NCBI RefSeq assembly: GCF_029846275.1
Contig: NZ_JARVWS010000003.1
Coordinates: 248,001-312,000 of the forward strand
DNA length: 64,000 nucleotides
Direction of reading: 5' to 3'
Source: Nocardioides sp. CER19
GTDB taxonomy: Bacteria; Actinomycetota; Actinomycetes; Propionibacteriales; Nocardioidaceae
The translations under genes and the position numbers were made by a program. How positions within the stretch are numbered: position 1 is the stretch's first letter; each line of letters opens with the position of its first letter. This document shows, one piece after another, positions 12,599 to 20,202 of this stretch. The notes beneath the pieces are model-generated. The model did not search any database, was not told where the DNA came from, and worked only from the letters and a program-made list of their open reading frames with translations.

Positions 12599-13369
12599 GT
12601 GACCGTAGACGTGCCGCAGCCTTACGACCGCAGGGCTGAGGTCGAGCGCCTTCTCGAAGCCGACGACACCGTGCTCGGTCGTCTGTGGCAGTACGAGAAG
12701 CAAGGCCTCACGCCCCAGCAGATGGCGGAAGCCGAGGGCACTGCGACGACCGGGTGGGTCTCGATCTACCGCATGCTAGTGCGCGTACTCAGAGACGGTG
12801 AGGTACCTACCGCGCCTAGCGTGGCGCAGTCTGCTGGCCGCAGGGTCCGCGCATGGCTCAAGAATCTCGATCTGAGCCCCCAGTTGCGCGACGACCTGAT
12901 CGCCCAGGAGGTGCTGATCGCGTCGCGCGCGGCGGACCGGGAAGCGCAGAGCGAGGAAGTCGCGGAGGCCGTCGAAGCGACGAAGGCGGCGGAGGCTGCT
13001 GGGACCCCCGGCATCTACGTCTACACGCTGCCGCACTACCTGCGGTACCCGTACGACCCCGAGACGGGACGGACCCTGCTGAAGGTCGGGCACTCCTCCA
13101 GGGACGCCTACTACCGGGCCTCGTCGCAGGGCAGGCTGACCGCGCTGCCCGAGGACCCGATTCTGCTTCGCATCTACCCCGTCGAGGAGTCGGCAGCGGC
13201 GGAGCGCGACTTCCACGGCTGGTTGCGAGACGCTGACCACGCGGGCGGCAGGACGCAGCGGGGCGGCTCGGAGTGGTACGTAACCTCGACCAAGTTTCTC
13301 GACCGGATCGCCCGTTCCAAGGGGCTTGAGGTCCGCGAGGTCACCGAGTTCGAGGCGGGCGAGGAGTAG
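12599..13369 (+). CDS. GIY-YIG/T5orf172-like nuclease-domain protein
   Basis: A 256-residue protein starting GTG 4 bp after the type ISP stop, hence surely co-transcribed with it. Residues 1-90 look like a helical DNA-binding region (LTPQQMAEAEG, a possible helix-turn-helix). After a charged linker the C-terminal domain begins GIYVYTLP, followed by LLKVGHSSRD and ESAAAERDFHGWL. This is the arrangement of the T5orf172/MUG113 branch of GIY-YIG nucleases: GIY strand, K-x-G strand, later Glu. The coupling to a restriction enzyme suggests a helper nuclease or accessory defence factor, but no such partner is established that I can name, so function is inference. Confidence 0.75.
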   Translation: MTVDVPQPYDRRAEVERLLEADDTVLGRLWQYEKQGLTPQQMAEAEGTATTGWVSIYRMLVRVLRDGEVPTAPSVAQSAGRRVRAWLKNLDLSPQLRDDLIAQEVLIASRAADREAQSEEVAEAVEATKAAEAAGTPGIYVYTLPHYLRYPYDPETGRTLLKVGHSSRDAYYRASSQGRLTALPEDPILLRIYPVEESAAAERDFHGWLRDADHAGGRTQRGGSEWYVTSTKFLDRIARSKGLEVREVTEFEAGEE

Positions 13370-13458
13370 GCGTCATCCGCGCGAACAGCGGCATGCGGGG
13401 GCCACTGACGTGCGCGTGCGAATTGGGCGTCTGGATCGTTGATGTCGGAGAAGTCGTC

Positions 13459-13800
13459 TCAGGGGCGGTTGAGCGGGGCTGAGGCGACAGCGCCATCCGG
13501 TTGGTGGGGGCAGGTGCCGACCAGGTGAACGTTGCCGTCCCCGTCGTCAATCTCGATGTGGCACTTGCCTTGGGTGAAGTCTGGAATCGACCACGCGCTG
13601 AGGAATGTCTGGTTGCCGCGCGCAGGGAAGTACGGCCAGTTCTCAGACCTCGGCTCGATGACGCGAGGTGAGTCGTCGCCGGTCTTCTTGCCGACAACTG
13701 TCACGATCCAGCGAACCGAGTCCGGGTCATCCGTGTGCATCCACTGGTCGGCGTCCATGTCGGTGTTGAAGCCCACCTGGGGCCGATAGTCGTTGCTCAT
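13459..13800 (-). CDS. Hypothetical protein, 113 residues
   Basis: I do not recognise this protein. It is soluble, acidic and rich in Asp and Trp (DTDADQW-type stretch near the start, SENWPYFPARGNQTF in the middle) with no signal peptide or membrane segment. A good ribosome-binding site (CAGGAG, seven bases before ATG 13800) supports the start. It lies 24 bp downstream of the next unknown gene on the same strand, so the two probably form an operon read divergently from the XRE regulator. Confidence 0.6.
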   Translation of the reverse strand: MSNDYRPQVGFNTDMDADQWMHTDDPDSVRWIVTVVGKKTGDDSPRVIEPRSENWPYFPARGNQTFLSAWSIPDFTQGKCHIEIDDGDGNVHLVGTCPHQPDGAVASAPLNRP

Positions 13801-13824
13801 CGTCGTACTCCTGTTGGGGGGCTG

Positions 13825-14661
13825 CTATGCCTCGGGTGCGTACTGGCCGTGGCCCTGGCCGAGCAGGTGCAGGTCATGCGCTGTGCGGTGCCAGAGTTTC
13901 GTATCCGGCGACCTCCTGAAGGCACCAAGCCAGCCGACCGGCTTGCGGACGACATCCACAACCCCCGAGTCCGTGATCGGTGGTTTCTGTGCCAGCCGCA
14001 GGTACCAGCCGGGGTAGGTGTCAGCGAGCAAGACAGACCCTTGCTGGCTCCCAACCCTCACGTCGTAGACCTTCGGCGCAGCAGCGAGTTGTCCGAGGTG
14101 CGCCCCCTTGCCGGGTGACCAATCGAGGCCCAGCGGCAGCACGGCGTGGTGCCACAGGTGAAACGGGTCGCCCCCGCCCTTCCAGGTGTCCTTCCACGGG
14201 CGCTCGTGGCGGCGAGCCTCCCAGGCCGGGGCGTCGGGCAGCCGACCTTGCTGCGTCAATCCCATGCCGACTTGCTCTCCGAACACCTCGGCCTGCTTGA
14301 TGAAGACATCTGTGATGGCAGCCCAGGCCAGCAAGTCCTCGATGCCGGACTTGCCCCACCAGCGCAGGGCCGCGTTGAGGATCGGGTCGAGAGCCGGGTA
14401 GCCCATGTCGCGCCAGCGTGCGAGCCCAACGTCGGGGCGCGTCCAGCCCAGGCCGAACAAGAGCGGCTGGAACATGGGGGTCCAGTAGGCGATGAAGCGG
14501 CCATGCCAGTCCGCGACGCCGAGGGCTGGCTTGCGGGGCCGGTGAACCTCGCGAGCGTCTGTGGTGCACGCGTGCCATGCGTCCTTGAGGTGCCAGACCC
14601 AGGGGCCGTTGTCGCCCAGTTCTGCCGCCAGCGGCGGCGAGACCTCCCACCCCATGCCCAT
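13825..14661 (-). CDS. Hypothetical Trp-rich protein, about 278 residues
   Basis: Not recognised. It is unusually rich in tryptophan (for example GPWVWHLKDAWHAC, ALRWWGKSGIEDLLAWAA, FHLWHHAVLPLGLDW) with several histidines and no signal peptide or clear membrane helix. ATG 14661 and ATG 14655 are both possible; the second sits six bases after AGGGAG and is the better start. It is the first gene of a two-gene unit divergent from the XRE regulator, with a shared palindromic site between them. The linkage to a restriction system suggests cargo with a defence or regulatory role, which is only an inference. Confidence 0.65.
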   Translation of the reverse strand: MGMGWEVSPPLAAELGDNGPWVWHLKDAWHACTTDAREVHRPRKPALGVADWHGRFIAYWTPMFQPLLFGLGWTRPDVGLARWRDMGYPALDPILNAALRWWGKSGIEDLLAWAAITDVFIKQAEVFGEQVGMGLTQQGRLPDAPAWEARRHERPWKDTWKGGGDPFHLWHHAVLPLGLDWSPGKGAHLGQLAAAPKVYDVRVGSQQGSVLLADTYPGWYLRLAQKPPITDSGVVDVVRKPVGWLGAFRRSPDTKLWHRTAHDLHLLGQGHGQYAPEA

Positions 14662-14723
14662 CTCCCTGTCCGGACCTCGACTTCAAGGTGTCCGTGGCTG
14701 ATCTACCACAGCCACGCGACAAA

Positions 14724-14741
14724 TGTTGACGATCGTCTACA
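14724..14741. promoter_or_regulatory. Candidate operator for the XRE regulator
   Basis: TGTTGACGATCGTCTACA is an 18-bp inverted repeat with a perfect 10-bp centre (GACGATCGTC) and a single mismatched pair. It lies in the 114-bp gap between two divergent genes, 35 bp before the XRE start. That is the expected position for autoregulation. Confidence 0.5.
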
Positions 14742-14775
14742 GCAGTCGAGGCCAGGTGTGTCCAAAGTCAGGTGA

Positions 14776-15024
14776 GTGTCTGAAGGCCGCCTGTCGTTTT
14801 CTGAAAATGCAATTCTTCGAGCCTTCGGGGAACGCGTCCGTGAGTTGCGCACCGAGCGCGGCTGGAGCCAGGAGCAACTGATGGATCGCGCCCAACTCGA
14901 TCGGTCCTACGTCAGCCAGGTAGAGAACGGCCAGCGAAACCCCAGCCTGCTGGTGATCGCCAAGATCGCCTCGGCGCTCAACGTCGAGCCCGCTGATCTG
15001 CTCGTGCCGCGCGGCGGACGGTAG
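14776..15024 (+). CDS. XRE-family helix-turn-helix regulator
   Basis: An 82-residue protein that is almost entirely one lambda-repressor-type HTH domain. It begins FGERVRELRTERGWSQEQL, continues with the recognition helix RSYVSQVENGQRNPSL and ends LNVEPADLLVP. Its size and fold are those of restriction-modification controller (C) proteins and of small phage or plasmid repressors. Start is GTG 14776. The palindrome at 14724-14741 is the likely binding site, and the divergent two-gene unit the likely target. Whether it also controls the type ISP gene 7 kb away cannot be told from sequence. Confidence 0.88.
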   Translation: MSEGRLSFSENAILRAFGERVRELRTERGWSQEQLMDRAQLDRSYVSQVENGQRNPSLLVIAKIASALNVEPADLLVPRGGR

Positions 15025-15051
15025 ACCGCATCAAACCGTCGCCTGGCAGGC

Positions 15052-15885
15052 TCATGTCGGATCACCTTCCGGTGCGGCTGTTCCGGCGCGCCCGTGCCAC
15101 TGGATGCGCGGCAGCCTGCTCTCGGCGTCATACCGAGTGATGGCCTCGTCTAGGCGCTCGCGGGCGTGCGGCTGCCAGTCCCGCACCTCGTCCGAGCCTC
15201 GGTCGAGCACCGTGATCAGCGAGTCGAGCATCGCCATGACGCGAGCCATCGTCGCGACCGCGTTCTCCGCTCGGAACGCCGCATAGTGCCAATCGACGCC
15301 ACGGTCTACATCCACGCGGTGGACCACGGCACGGAACTTCGCGCTCGCGTGGACGGCCCATCCCCGGTAGTCGAACAGTTCCTTGATCCAGGGCCGGAAG
15401 AGGCTTGCCGCGCGCCTCCGGACCTTGAGGTGGTATCGGAGCGTCTCGAACACGATTGCGTGTCGAGATGTTCGGCTGCCGTCCTCCTTGACCGTGCGCC
15501 ACAACTCGCGGGATGGGTGATCTGGAGAACGTGCCTGCACCGACGCGTAGAACGCGTCCACAGCGAAGGCAGCAGCCGAGATTGCCCGCATCGACGCCCG
15601 GAGTTCCACGTCCAGAAGGTCCGAAAGCCCCTGGTGGTCCTCCACCGGGCTCCCGGCTGCCTCGGCCAGGGCTAGAGCGTTCGACTCCGCCACGACCGCC
15701 TCGTTGGCGTCGAGCGCGGCGACCGTCGCGTCGAGGGCCTCGTGAAGCCAGTGGGGCCACATGTCCATGCGCGTCTCGGGGACCAGTGGGTGAACGACTT
15801 CGTCGCCCTCGTCGTTCAACGAGACCAGGATCGTGCCCGCCGGGATGCGGAACTGCGAGCCCCGCTGTATCAAGACGCCTGGCAC
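15052..15885 (-). CDS. Hypothetical protein, 277 residues
   Basis: Not recognised. It is a soluble, mainly helical protein: the N-terminus is a beta-rich segment (AGTILVSLNDEGDEVVHPL) followed by long Ala/Glu-rich helices and a region with HxxR and many aromatic and basic residues (FRPWIKELFDYRGWAVH). The FDYRGWAVHxxxKF pattern and central location recall proteins that sense or bind nucleic acid ends, but no family can be named. GTG 15885 lies 7 bp after the stop of the upstream membrane-protein gene, so they form an operon. Confidence 0.65.
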   Translation of the reverse strand: MPGVLIQRGSQFRIPAGTILVSLNDEGDEVVHPLVPETRMDMWPHWLHEALDATVAALDANEAVVAESNALALAEAAGSPVEDHQGLSDLLDVELRASMRAISAAAFAVDAFYASVQARSPDHPSRELWRTVKEDGSRTSRHAIVFETLRYHLKVRRRAASLFRPWIKELFDYRGWAVHASAKFRAVVHRVDVDRGVDWHYAAFRAENAVATMARVMAMLDSLITVLDRGSDEVRDWQPHARERLDEAITRYDAESRLPRIQWHGRAGTAAPEGDPT

Positions 15886-15892
15886 AGCAGCC

Positions 15893-16522
15893 CTACGCCT
15901 CTCCGAACAGGACTACGAAGATCCCGAAGGGGAACATCACAAGCGCCCATCCGACGAGGAGGCCAACCATCGTCAGATTGCGGGCGAGGACATAGCCGCG
16001 CAGGAGTCCGGCGACGACGCGGACGATGACGAGGACGGCACCGATCAGCAAAATTGCGGGCCACGCGTCTCCGCCAGCCTCGGCCACGAGCGCCACTCCA
16101 ACCCAAAGCGCGGCGAGCGTAGTGAAGGAGACCGCCTGCAGGCGCTCGCTCAAGGCCCGTCCCACGACAACCAGGGCGGCCACGCCAGCCAGGACGACGC
16201 CCGCGTCGAGAACCAAGGAAGTACGAGCGTCGCTTGCATCGATCCAAGTAGTCACTGACTTGCCCGCGTCCCGCAGCCACGCCACGTCGAACTTGTCCCC
16301 TATGGCGGTGATGGTCTTGCTAGGTCGGTGTGTCTCGAACAAGGCCTGGTGTGGTGGACGCTCACGGTCACGTCCGGGGAGAAAGTTGAGCATCGAACCG
16401 AGCCACCTCACCCACACGATCAGTGAGGGAAGCACAACAAGCAGGCCGCTGATCGAGCCCGCGCAGAGCCACACCGCGTAAACCGTCACGCCGAGGAACG
16501 CCAACAGTGGGAACACGTCCAA
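15893..16522 (-). CDS. Multi-pass membrane protein of unknown function
   Basis: A 209-residue protein with about six hydrophobic segments: one or two at the N-terminus (LLAFLGVTVYAVWLCAG, ISGLLVVLPSLIVWVRWLG), then, after a soluble stretch with a REPPHQ-type basic region, four more to the C-terminus ending FPFGIFVVLFGEA. No transport or enzymatic motif is visible. The proposed start is TTG 16522 (LDVFPLL); GTG 16516 is an alternative. It is followed 7 bp later by the unknown 277-residue protein gene. A membrane protein plus soluble partner on a defence-carrying element is a pattern seen in abortive-infection modules; that reading is inference only. Confidence 0.6.
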   Translation of the reverse strand: MDVFPLLAFLGVTVYAVWLCAGSISGLLVVLPSLIVWVRWLGSMLNFLPGRDRERPPHQALFETHRPSKTITAIGDKFDVAWLRDAGKSVTTWIDASDARTSLVLDAGVVLAGVAALVVVGRALSERLQAVSFTTLAALWVGVALVAEAGGDAWPAILLIGAVLVIVRVVAGLLRGYVLARNLTMVGLLVGWALVMFPFGIFVVLFGEA

Positions 16523-16842
16523 GGTAACCCGTCCCTCTCGCCCGATCGCTGCCCGCGCGCGAGCCTATGGAATTGCCCACGAGGGGCCGAGGCCTCGACA
16601 GAAGATGTACCGGGATGTGGTGAGAACCGACGCTGCGGACGACCCAAGTGGGCGGGGTATCTAGGCCCTGAGCCGAGCGCTTGCCACAGCAGACGTAGTA
16701 GGTGCGAAAACGGTCGGTTTCGTACAGCCCGTGCTGACAGTTGTAAACATGCCGGAGGAGCCCGGAGAGCGTCTCTATACCCGTTTCAAATTGACGTTCT
16801 CAGAATCACGGCCCTCCACGGGTTCACGGACGTCTGGCTCGC
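16523..16842. other. 320-bp stretch with no recognised gene
   Basis: Nothing convincing is seen. The stretch contains short open frames only, and its composition is somewhat lower in GC than the host. It separates the membrane protein gene start from the 3' end of the Hint/LAGLIDADG gene. Confidence 0.5.
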
Positions 16843-18021
16843 TCACCCGGCCAGCGCGGCACGCGGCTCGATCCAGGAGAAGGCCGGAGTGGCCGCAGTG
16901 GGGTCGCAGTCGCCCCGAGTTAGCAGGCTGTCCCCGGCGATGAATAACCCGTCCTCGGCTGCCACCGCCATACTCACCAACTCCCGCAGCCCGAGGTACT
17001 CGGCGGACTGAAGGGTCGGCGGCGCGGCGTACTTGCGCTCCTTCCGGACTTCCTCCTTGCGGGCAAGGCGAAAGGTCGGGACGCCGATCGGGAGCCGGAG
17101 GTAGATGTGGTGAATCAACTGCTTGCCGCCGAACCCCGAGTCGTCAGGAGTCCGGGTCGTGTAAGAGGCGAATCCGCCCAAGGACCGGGCCAGGTCCTGA
17201 ACGTCGCGCGCCAATTGCTCGGAGACCACGCGGAACTCCGCGCCGGACGCCAAGACGTTGCCGTCTGTGTCGAGCAACCCGTGAAGCATCGCAAGGCGGT
17301 CGGCAGGGGAGGCGAGGAGGTAACGCTCGGGCACGAACTTGTCGCGGTCCCGATGACCCCACAGTCCGAGTTCGCGGACGGCCCGAGTGAGCAGGTTCGG
17401 GGCGTACTTCTGGCCGCTTGCTGCGTAGAAGACCCAGAAGTTCTCGTGGGTCTCCTTCTCCGACTGGATGGAGCAGCCGAGCCGCGTGGCCTCGGTCCTC
17501 ACCGCTTCAAGCAGCGCCCTGTCGGTTGACCCGTAAGACGTGGCCCATGGGTGCCTGAAACTGCCGTCCCCGAGGAGCAAGCCAAGCACATAGGCGTCGA
17601 TCGGCAACGAGCCGTGCTGCTCGCCGTACTGCACCACCGGGCGAGCAGGCAGGCGGTACTTCGGCTGGGCGTACTTCGACGCCCGACTGCTCTGCCGCAG
17701 GCCGGAGACCAGCAAGTCCCGGAGGCTCCTCGTCACCCATTTTGCGTTTTTGGTGTTCTTGTTCGCCACCATCCATGGGTGCTCGTCACCACAGTCGAGG
17801 TAGCCGTCCCCTGACCGCACCCGGTACGCGGGCTGACTACCAAGGCGAACAACGCCGGTGACCTCAACTGGCCATCCCGCCGATCCCATCACAAAGTCTC
17901 CGACGACGAGGTCACCCACCAGGGTCCAGCCGTCCGGGGTCAGAACTCTCTCATCGGCGGCCAGGCCACTTCTCGGTGTCCCAAAGTTGATCGTCACAGC
18001 GGGAGTATCGGCAGGTGCCAC
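16843..18021 (-). CDS. Intein-like Hint domain with LAGLIDADG homing endonuclease, probably unable to splice
   Basis: A 392-residue protein. An N-terminal intein block A (LAADERVLTPDGW) is followed by GDLVVGDFV and a block B containing CGDEHPW. Two LAGLIDADG helices follow, AYVLGLLLGDGSF and MLHGLLDTDG, each with its acidic residue, so the endonuclease looks intact. The splice sites do not: the position of the usual first Cys is Gly (PRSGLAADER), and the C-terminal His-Asn is replaced (FIAGDSLLTRGDCD). Flanking residues VTINFGTPRSG could be a remnant of a host protein's P-loop (GTPRSGK) or of a polymerase NFG motif; neither can be shown. No continuing host protein is found downstream. Likely a relic or stand-alone endonuclease. 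Confidence 0.75.
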   Translation of the reverse strand: MAPADTPAVTINFGTPRSGLAADERVLTPDGWTLVGDLVVGDFVMGSAGWPVEVTGVVRLGSQPAYRVRSGDGYLDCGDEHPWMVANKNTKNAKWVTRSLRDLLVSGLRQSSRASKYAQPKYRLPARPVVQYGEQHGSLPIDAYVLGLLLGDGSFRHPWATSYGSTDRALLEAVRTEATRLGCSIQSEKETHENFWVFYAASGQKYAPNLLTRAVRELGLWGHRDRDKFVPERYLLASPADRLAMLHGLLDTDGNVLASGAEFRVVSEQLARDVQDLARSLGGFASYTTRTPDDSGFGGKQLIHHIYLRLPIGVPTFRLARKEEVRKERKYAAPPTLQSAEYLGLRELVSMAVAAEDGLFIAGDSLLTRGDCDPTAATPAFSWIEPRAALAG

Positions 18022-18080
18022 GGTCCAGCCCGCGCTCCCAATTCATTGCAGCACTGTCGCCTCCATGGCACCCTGCCGAG

Positions 18081-18512
18081 ATGAAGCATCGGTGGCGCGC
18101 TGCCAGCGTGGTGCTCATTCCGCTGCTCGTCGGATGCGCGTCAAGCCCGGAGCCGCCGAGGATCAGCAGTGAGCGGTTGGCCGCGTCCGTCCTTGCCGTG
18201 GTACTCCCCATCCTGCCTCTGCCCGTCGCGCTCCAGGACAAAGCAGCATCATGTGGCCCGGTGCCCACCCCGTCGAAGGGCGCAAGCACCACCTGCACGC
18301 TCATGCTGATCACCGTCGCGATACCTGGGCACACCACCGCTCCCGAAGATCGCCCAACCGATTTGGAGTCGCTCTTGGCGCAGGGCGGTGATGATCCTGG
18401 TCAGCCGTCCACGACCCTGACGGAACGCTGCACGGTCGAGTTTCAAGACAGTCGTGGAACGTACTTGGCCAAGTGCGCAGACGCAGCGCCGGTGTCGGGT
18501 CGCGTGAAGTAG
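18081..18512 (+). CDS. Small putative lipoprotein
   Basis: A 143-residue protein beginning MKHRWRAASVVLIPLLVGCASS: a basic start, a hydrophobic core and a lipobox LVGC, so export and lipid anchoring are predicted. The mature part has three further cysteines (SCGP, TTCTL, RCTVEF) and ends KCADAAPVSGRVK. No family is recognised. It is on the opposite strand to all neighbouring element genes, sits exactly where the polymerase remnant stops, and looks like a later insertion (a moron-type gene). The ATG at 18081 is preceded by a weak GCCGAG. Confidence 0.6.
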   Translation: MKHRWRAASVVLIPLLVGCASSPEPPRISSERLAASVLAVVLPILPLPVALQDKAASCGPVPTPSKGASTTCTLMLITVAIPGHTTAPEDRPTDLESLLAQGGDDPGQPSTTLTERCTVEFQDSRGTYLAKCADAAPVSGRVK

Positions 18513-18524
18513 TCAGTTCTGCCG

Positions 18525-19341
18525 TCGGAGCGGCGATCATAAAGTCCCGGAAGTTGCCGTCCCAGTAGTGCTTCCCGAGGATCGCGTTCTCTCGGACGTG
18601 CGCCCAGTGGTCGTCGTTCCAGGGGTCAACCTTGGGGAAGATGCTCCAGCGCCAGTCCTTCGGGAGTTGCTGGATCGCCGGGTCGTTGGCGCTGAACCGG
18701 CCTGAGGGCACGACCATCTGGTTGAAGGAGGCGTGGACGCGGTTGTCGTGCATGCCCGCGTACTCCTTGAGCCACTTCCCCTGCCTCGCGGTGAGGTTGT
18801 GGACCTCGCGGACCTCCAGGACCTTCTTGACTGCCGGGTGCTCCTTGGACAGTGCCTCCAGGGCTTGGGCGTCGGTGCTCAGTTCGCCCTTGGCGGTGGT
18901 GCGGTTCGTGGTGAGCCCGATCTTCGTGTACAGGGCCTCGCGCATCTGCGGGGTGGAGGCGAGGTTCAGGGACGACAGGTCCTCCCCCGCCATCTTGGAG
19001 AGCATGGCGCGGGCGGCGTTCTTCATCTCCTCCTCGAAGGGGACGCCCAGCATCCGCGCCTTCTCGATCGCCTCCCAGTCAACCTCGTGACCGGCGTCCT
19101 CCATGTCGCAGAGGATGAACATGATCTGCATCTCGATCTGGTAGATCAGGGAGCGCCCGGTGGAGCGGATCAGCGGTGCCGGGAGGTTGTCGAGCCCCAG
19201 GGTCCACACCGCGTCCTCGCAGGCGTAGTCGCGCACCTTCGGATCGAACATGTCGAGCACCGAGAACCGGAGGGCGTCCAGGTCCTTCTTCCTCGCGCCG
19301 GGGAACAGGCTCTCCAACTCGGGCTTGCCGGGCGGCGGCAA
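18525..19341 (-). pseudogene. Family A DNA polymerase, truncated at both ends
   Basis: About 272 residues of a phage-type DNA polymerase I. It opens inside the 3'-5' exonuclease domain with FPGARKKDLDALRFSV and the exo III motif RDYACEDAVW, then gives the polymerase thumb and palm segment ending SGRFSANDPAIQQLP and NFRDFMIAAP. The palm Asp motif, O-helix and final motif C are all missing, as are exo I and II. After AAP the frame runs on into unrelated residues opposite the lipoprotein gene, so the breakpoint is near 18525. Without the catalytic aspartates this cannot polymerise DNA. It indicates phage ancestry of the element. Confidence 0.85.
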
Positions 19342-19362
19342 TCGTCGCCCGCCCGAGGCATC

Positions 19363-19405
19363 GCACGTTGGGGCTGGCGAGGCGTACTCGCCAGCCCCAA
19401 CGTGC
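19363..19405. repeat. Perfect 19-bp inverted repeat (hairpin) after the rep gene
   Basis: The arms gcacgttggggctggcgag (19363-19381) and its exact reverse complement (19387-19405) flank a 5-base loop gcgta. The outer arm touches the rep stop codon. There is no T-run on either side. It may be a terminator or a rolling-circle nick or single-strand origin for the Rep protein. Confidence 0.85.
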
Positions 19406-20199
19406 TACGCGACCGGCCTCCTAACGCCCGCTGACGAGGCCGCTCGCCTGCGTTCAAAGTCGGTGCGCTCTGCCTTCAAGACGGCATCCATGCTCGTCAT
19501 CCGCTCACCGTTGTAGCGCCAAAAGTTGCGCGACTGGTGGACCAGGCGACCACCGTTGACGTGCAGGTTGTGACCCAAGTTCAGCGCGTGAAATTCCATG
19601 ATCTTCTTGTCCCACGGCCAGAGGTAGCGCGCCGCGTACTCAGGCTTGTCCGTCAGAAGGAAAAACCGAAACTCCGACCCGAACCCGACGCGCTCCGCCC
19701 CCGCACCCAAGGTCGCCTCATCCGGAACAGATTCCCCGTGGAGGAAGGCGTGGACATGGTGGCGGTGTTTCGTCACCATCCCCCAAGGGCGTTTGACGCT
19801 GATCCAGAAGCACTCCACCTTCCACGCCCACTCGTAGTTGTAACCCTCGTTCCGCAGCCGCTCGATCAACTTGTTCATCCGGCGCTGGATCACGGGCCAC
19901 TCGTCGCCCACCAGCGTGAAGGTCAGAAACGCGGTCGGACACGAGGCGCCTACGGCGCGGCACGTCCTCCAGCGGTTCACCCTTACGCAGTAGGGGCAGA
20001 GGTTGGCCTTGCACCTGGGGGGTCGAAGTTCCCCCGTATCAAGGTTCAGGTGATCGGGCTGTCCAGCCGCCCTCGGGCACCTCGTGGGGAAGGAGATTGT
20101 GAGGGGAAGATTCGATCCCTTGTACTCAAGACAGTGCGCTCCCCACACGGTCCCGAGAAGCGCGTCCACGTCGCCGGAGGACAGTCCTTGATCAGACAT
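19405..20199 (-). CDS. Rolling-circle (HUH) replication initiator-like protein
   Basis: A 264-residue protein with the three motifs of HUH endonucleases in order: motif 1 FLTFTLVG, motif 2 HHVHAFLHG (the metal-binding HUH), and motif 3 EYAARYLWPWDKK with catalytic tyrosines and a lysine. An upstream zinc-like cluster CKANLCPYC precedes them, as in many plasmid and phage Rep proteins. Such proteins nick one strand at an origin and stay attached through tyrosine. ATG 20199 lies 3 bp after the integrase stop, so int and rep are one operon. A perfect hairpin overlaps its 3' end. It suggests that the excised circle can replicate. Confidence 0.82.
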   Translation of the reverse strand: MSDQGLSSGDVDALLGTVWGAHCLEYKGSNLPLTISFPTRCPRAAGQPDHLNLDTGELRPPRCKANLCPYCVRVNRWRTCRAVGASCPTAFLTFTLVGDEWPVIQRRMNKLIERLRNEGYNYEWAWKVECFWISVKRPWGMVTKHRHHVHAFLHGESVPDEATLGAGAERVGFGSEFRFFLLTDKPEYAARYLWPWDKKIMEFHALNLGHNLHVNGGRLVHQSRNFWRYNGERMTSMDAVLKAERTDFERRRAASSAGVRRPVA

Positions 20200-20202
20200 C
20201 GC

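Noticed and set aside
16843..18021. The idea that the Hint protein is the intein of the adjacent DNA polymerase.
   Set aside because: Its flank VTINFGTPRSG is only vaguely like the polymerase NFG motif and equally like a P-loop, the polymerase remnant ends 500 bp away at a different motif, and no downstream polymerase residues follow the Hint domain.
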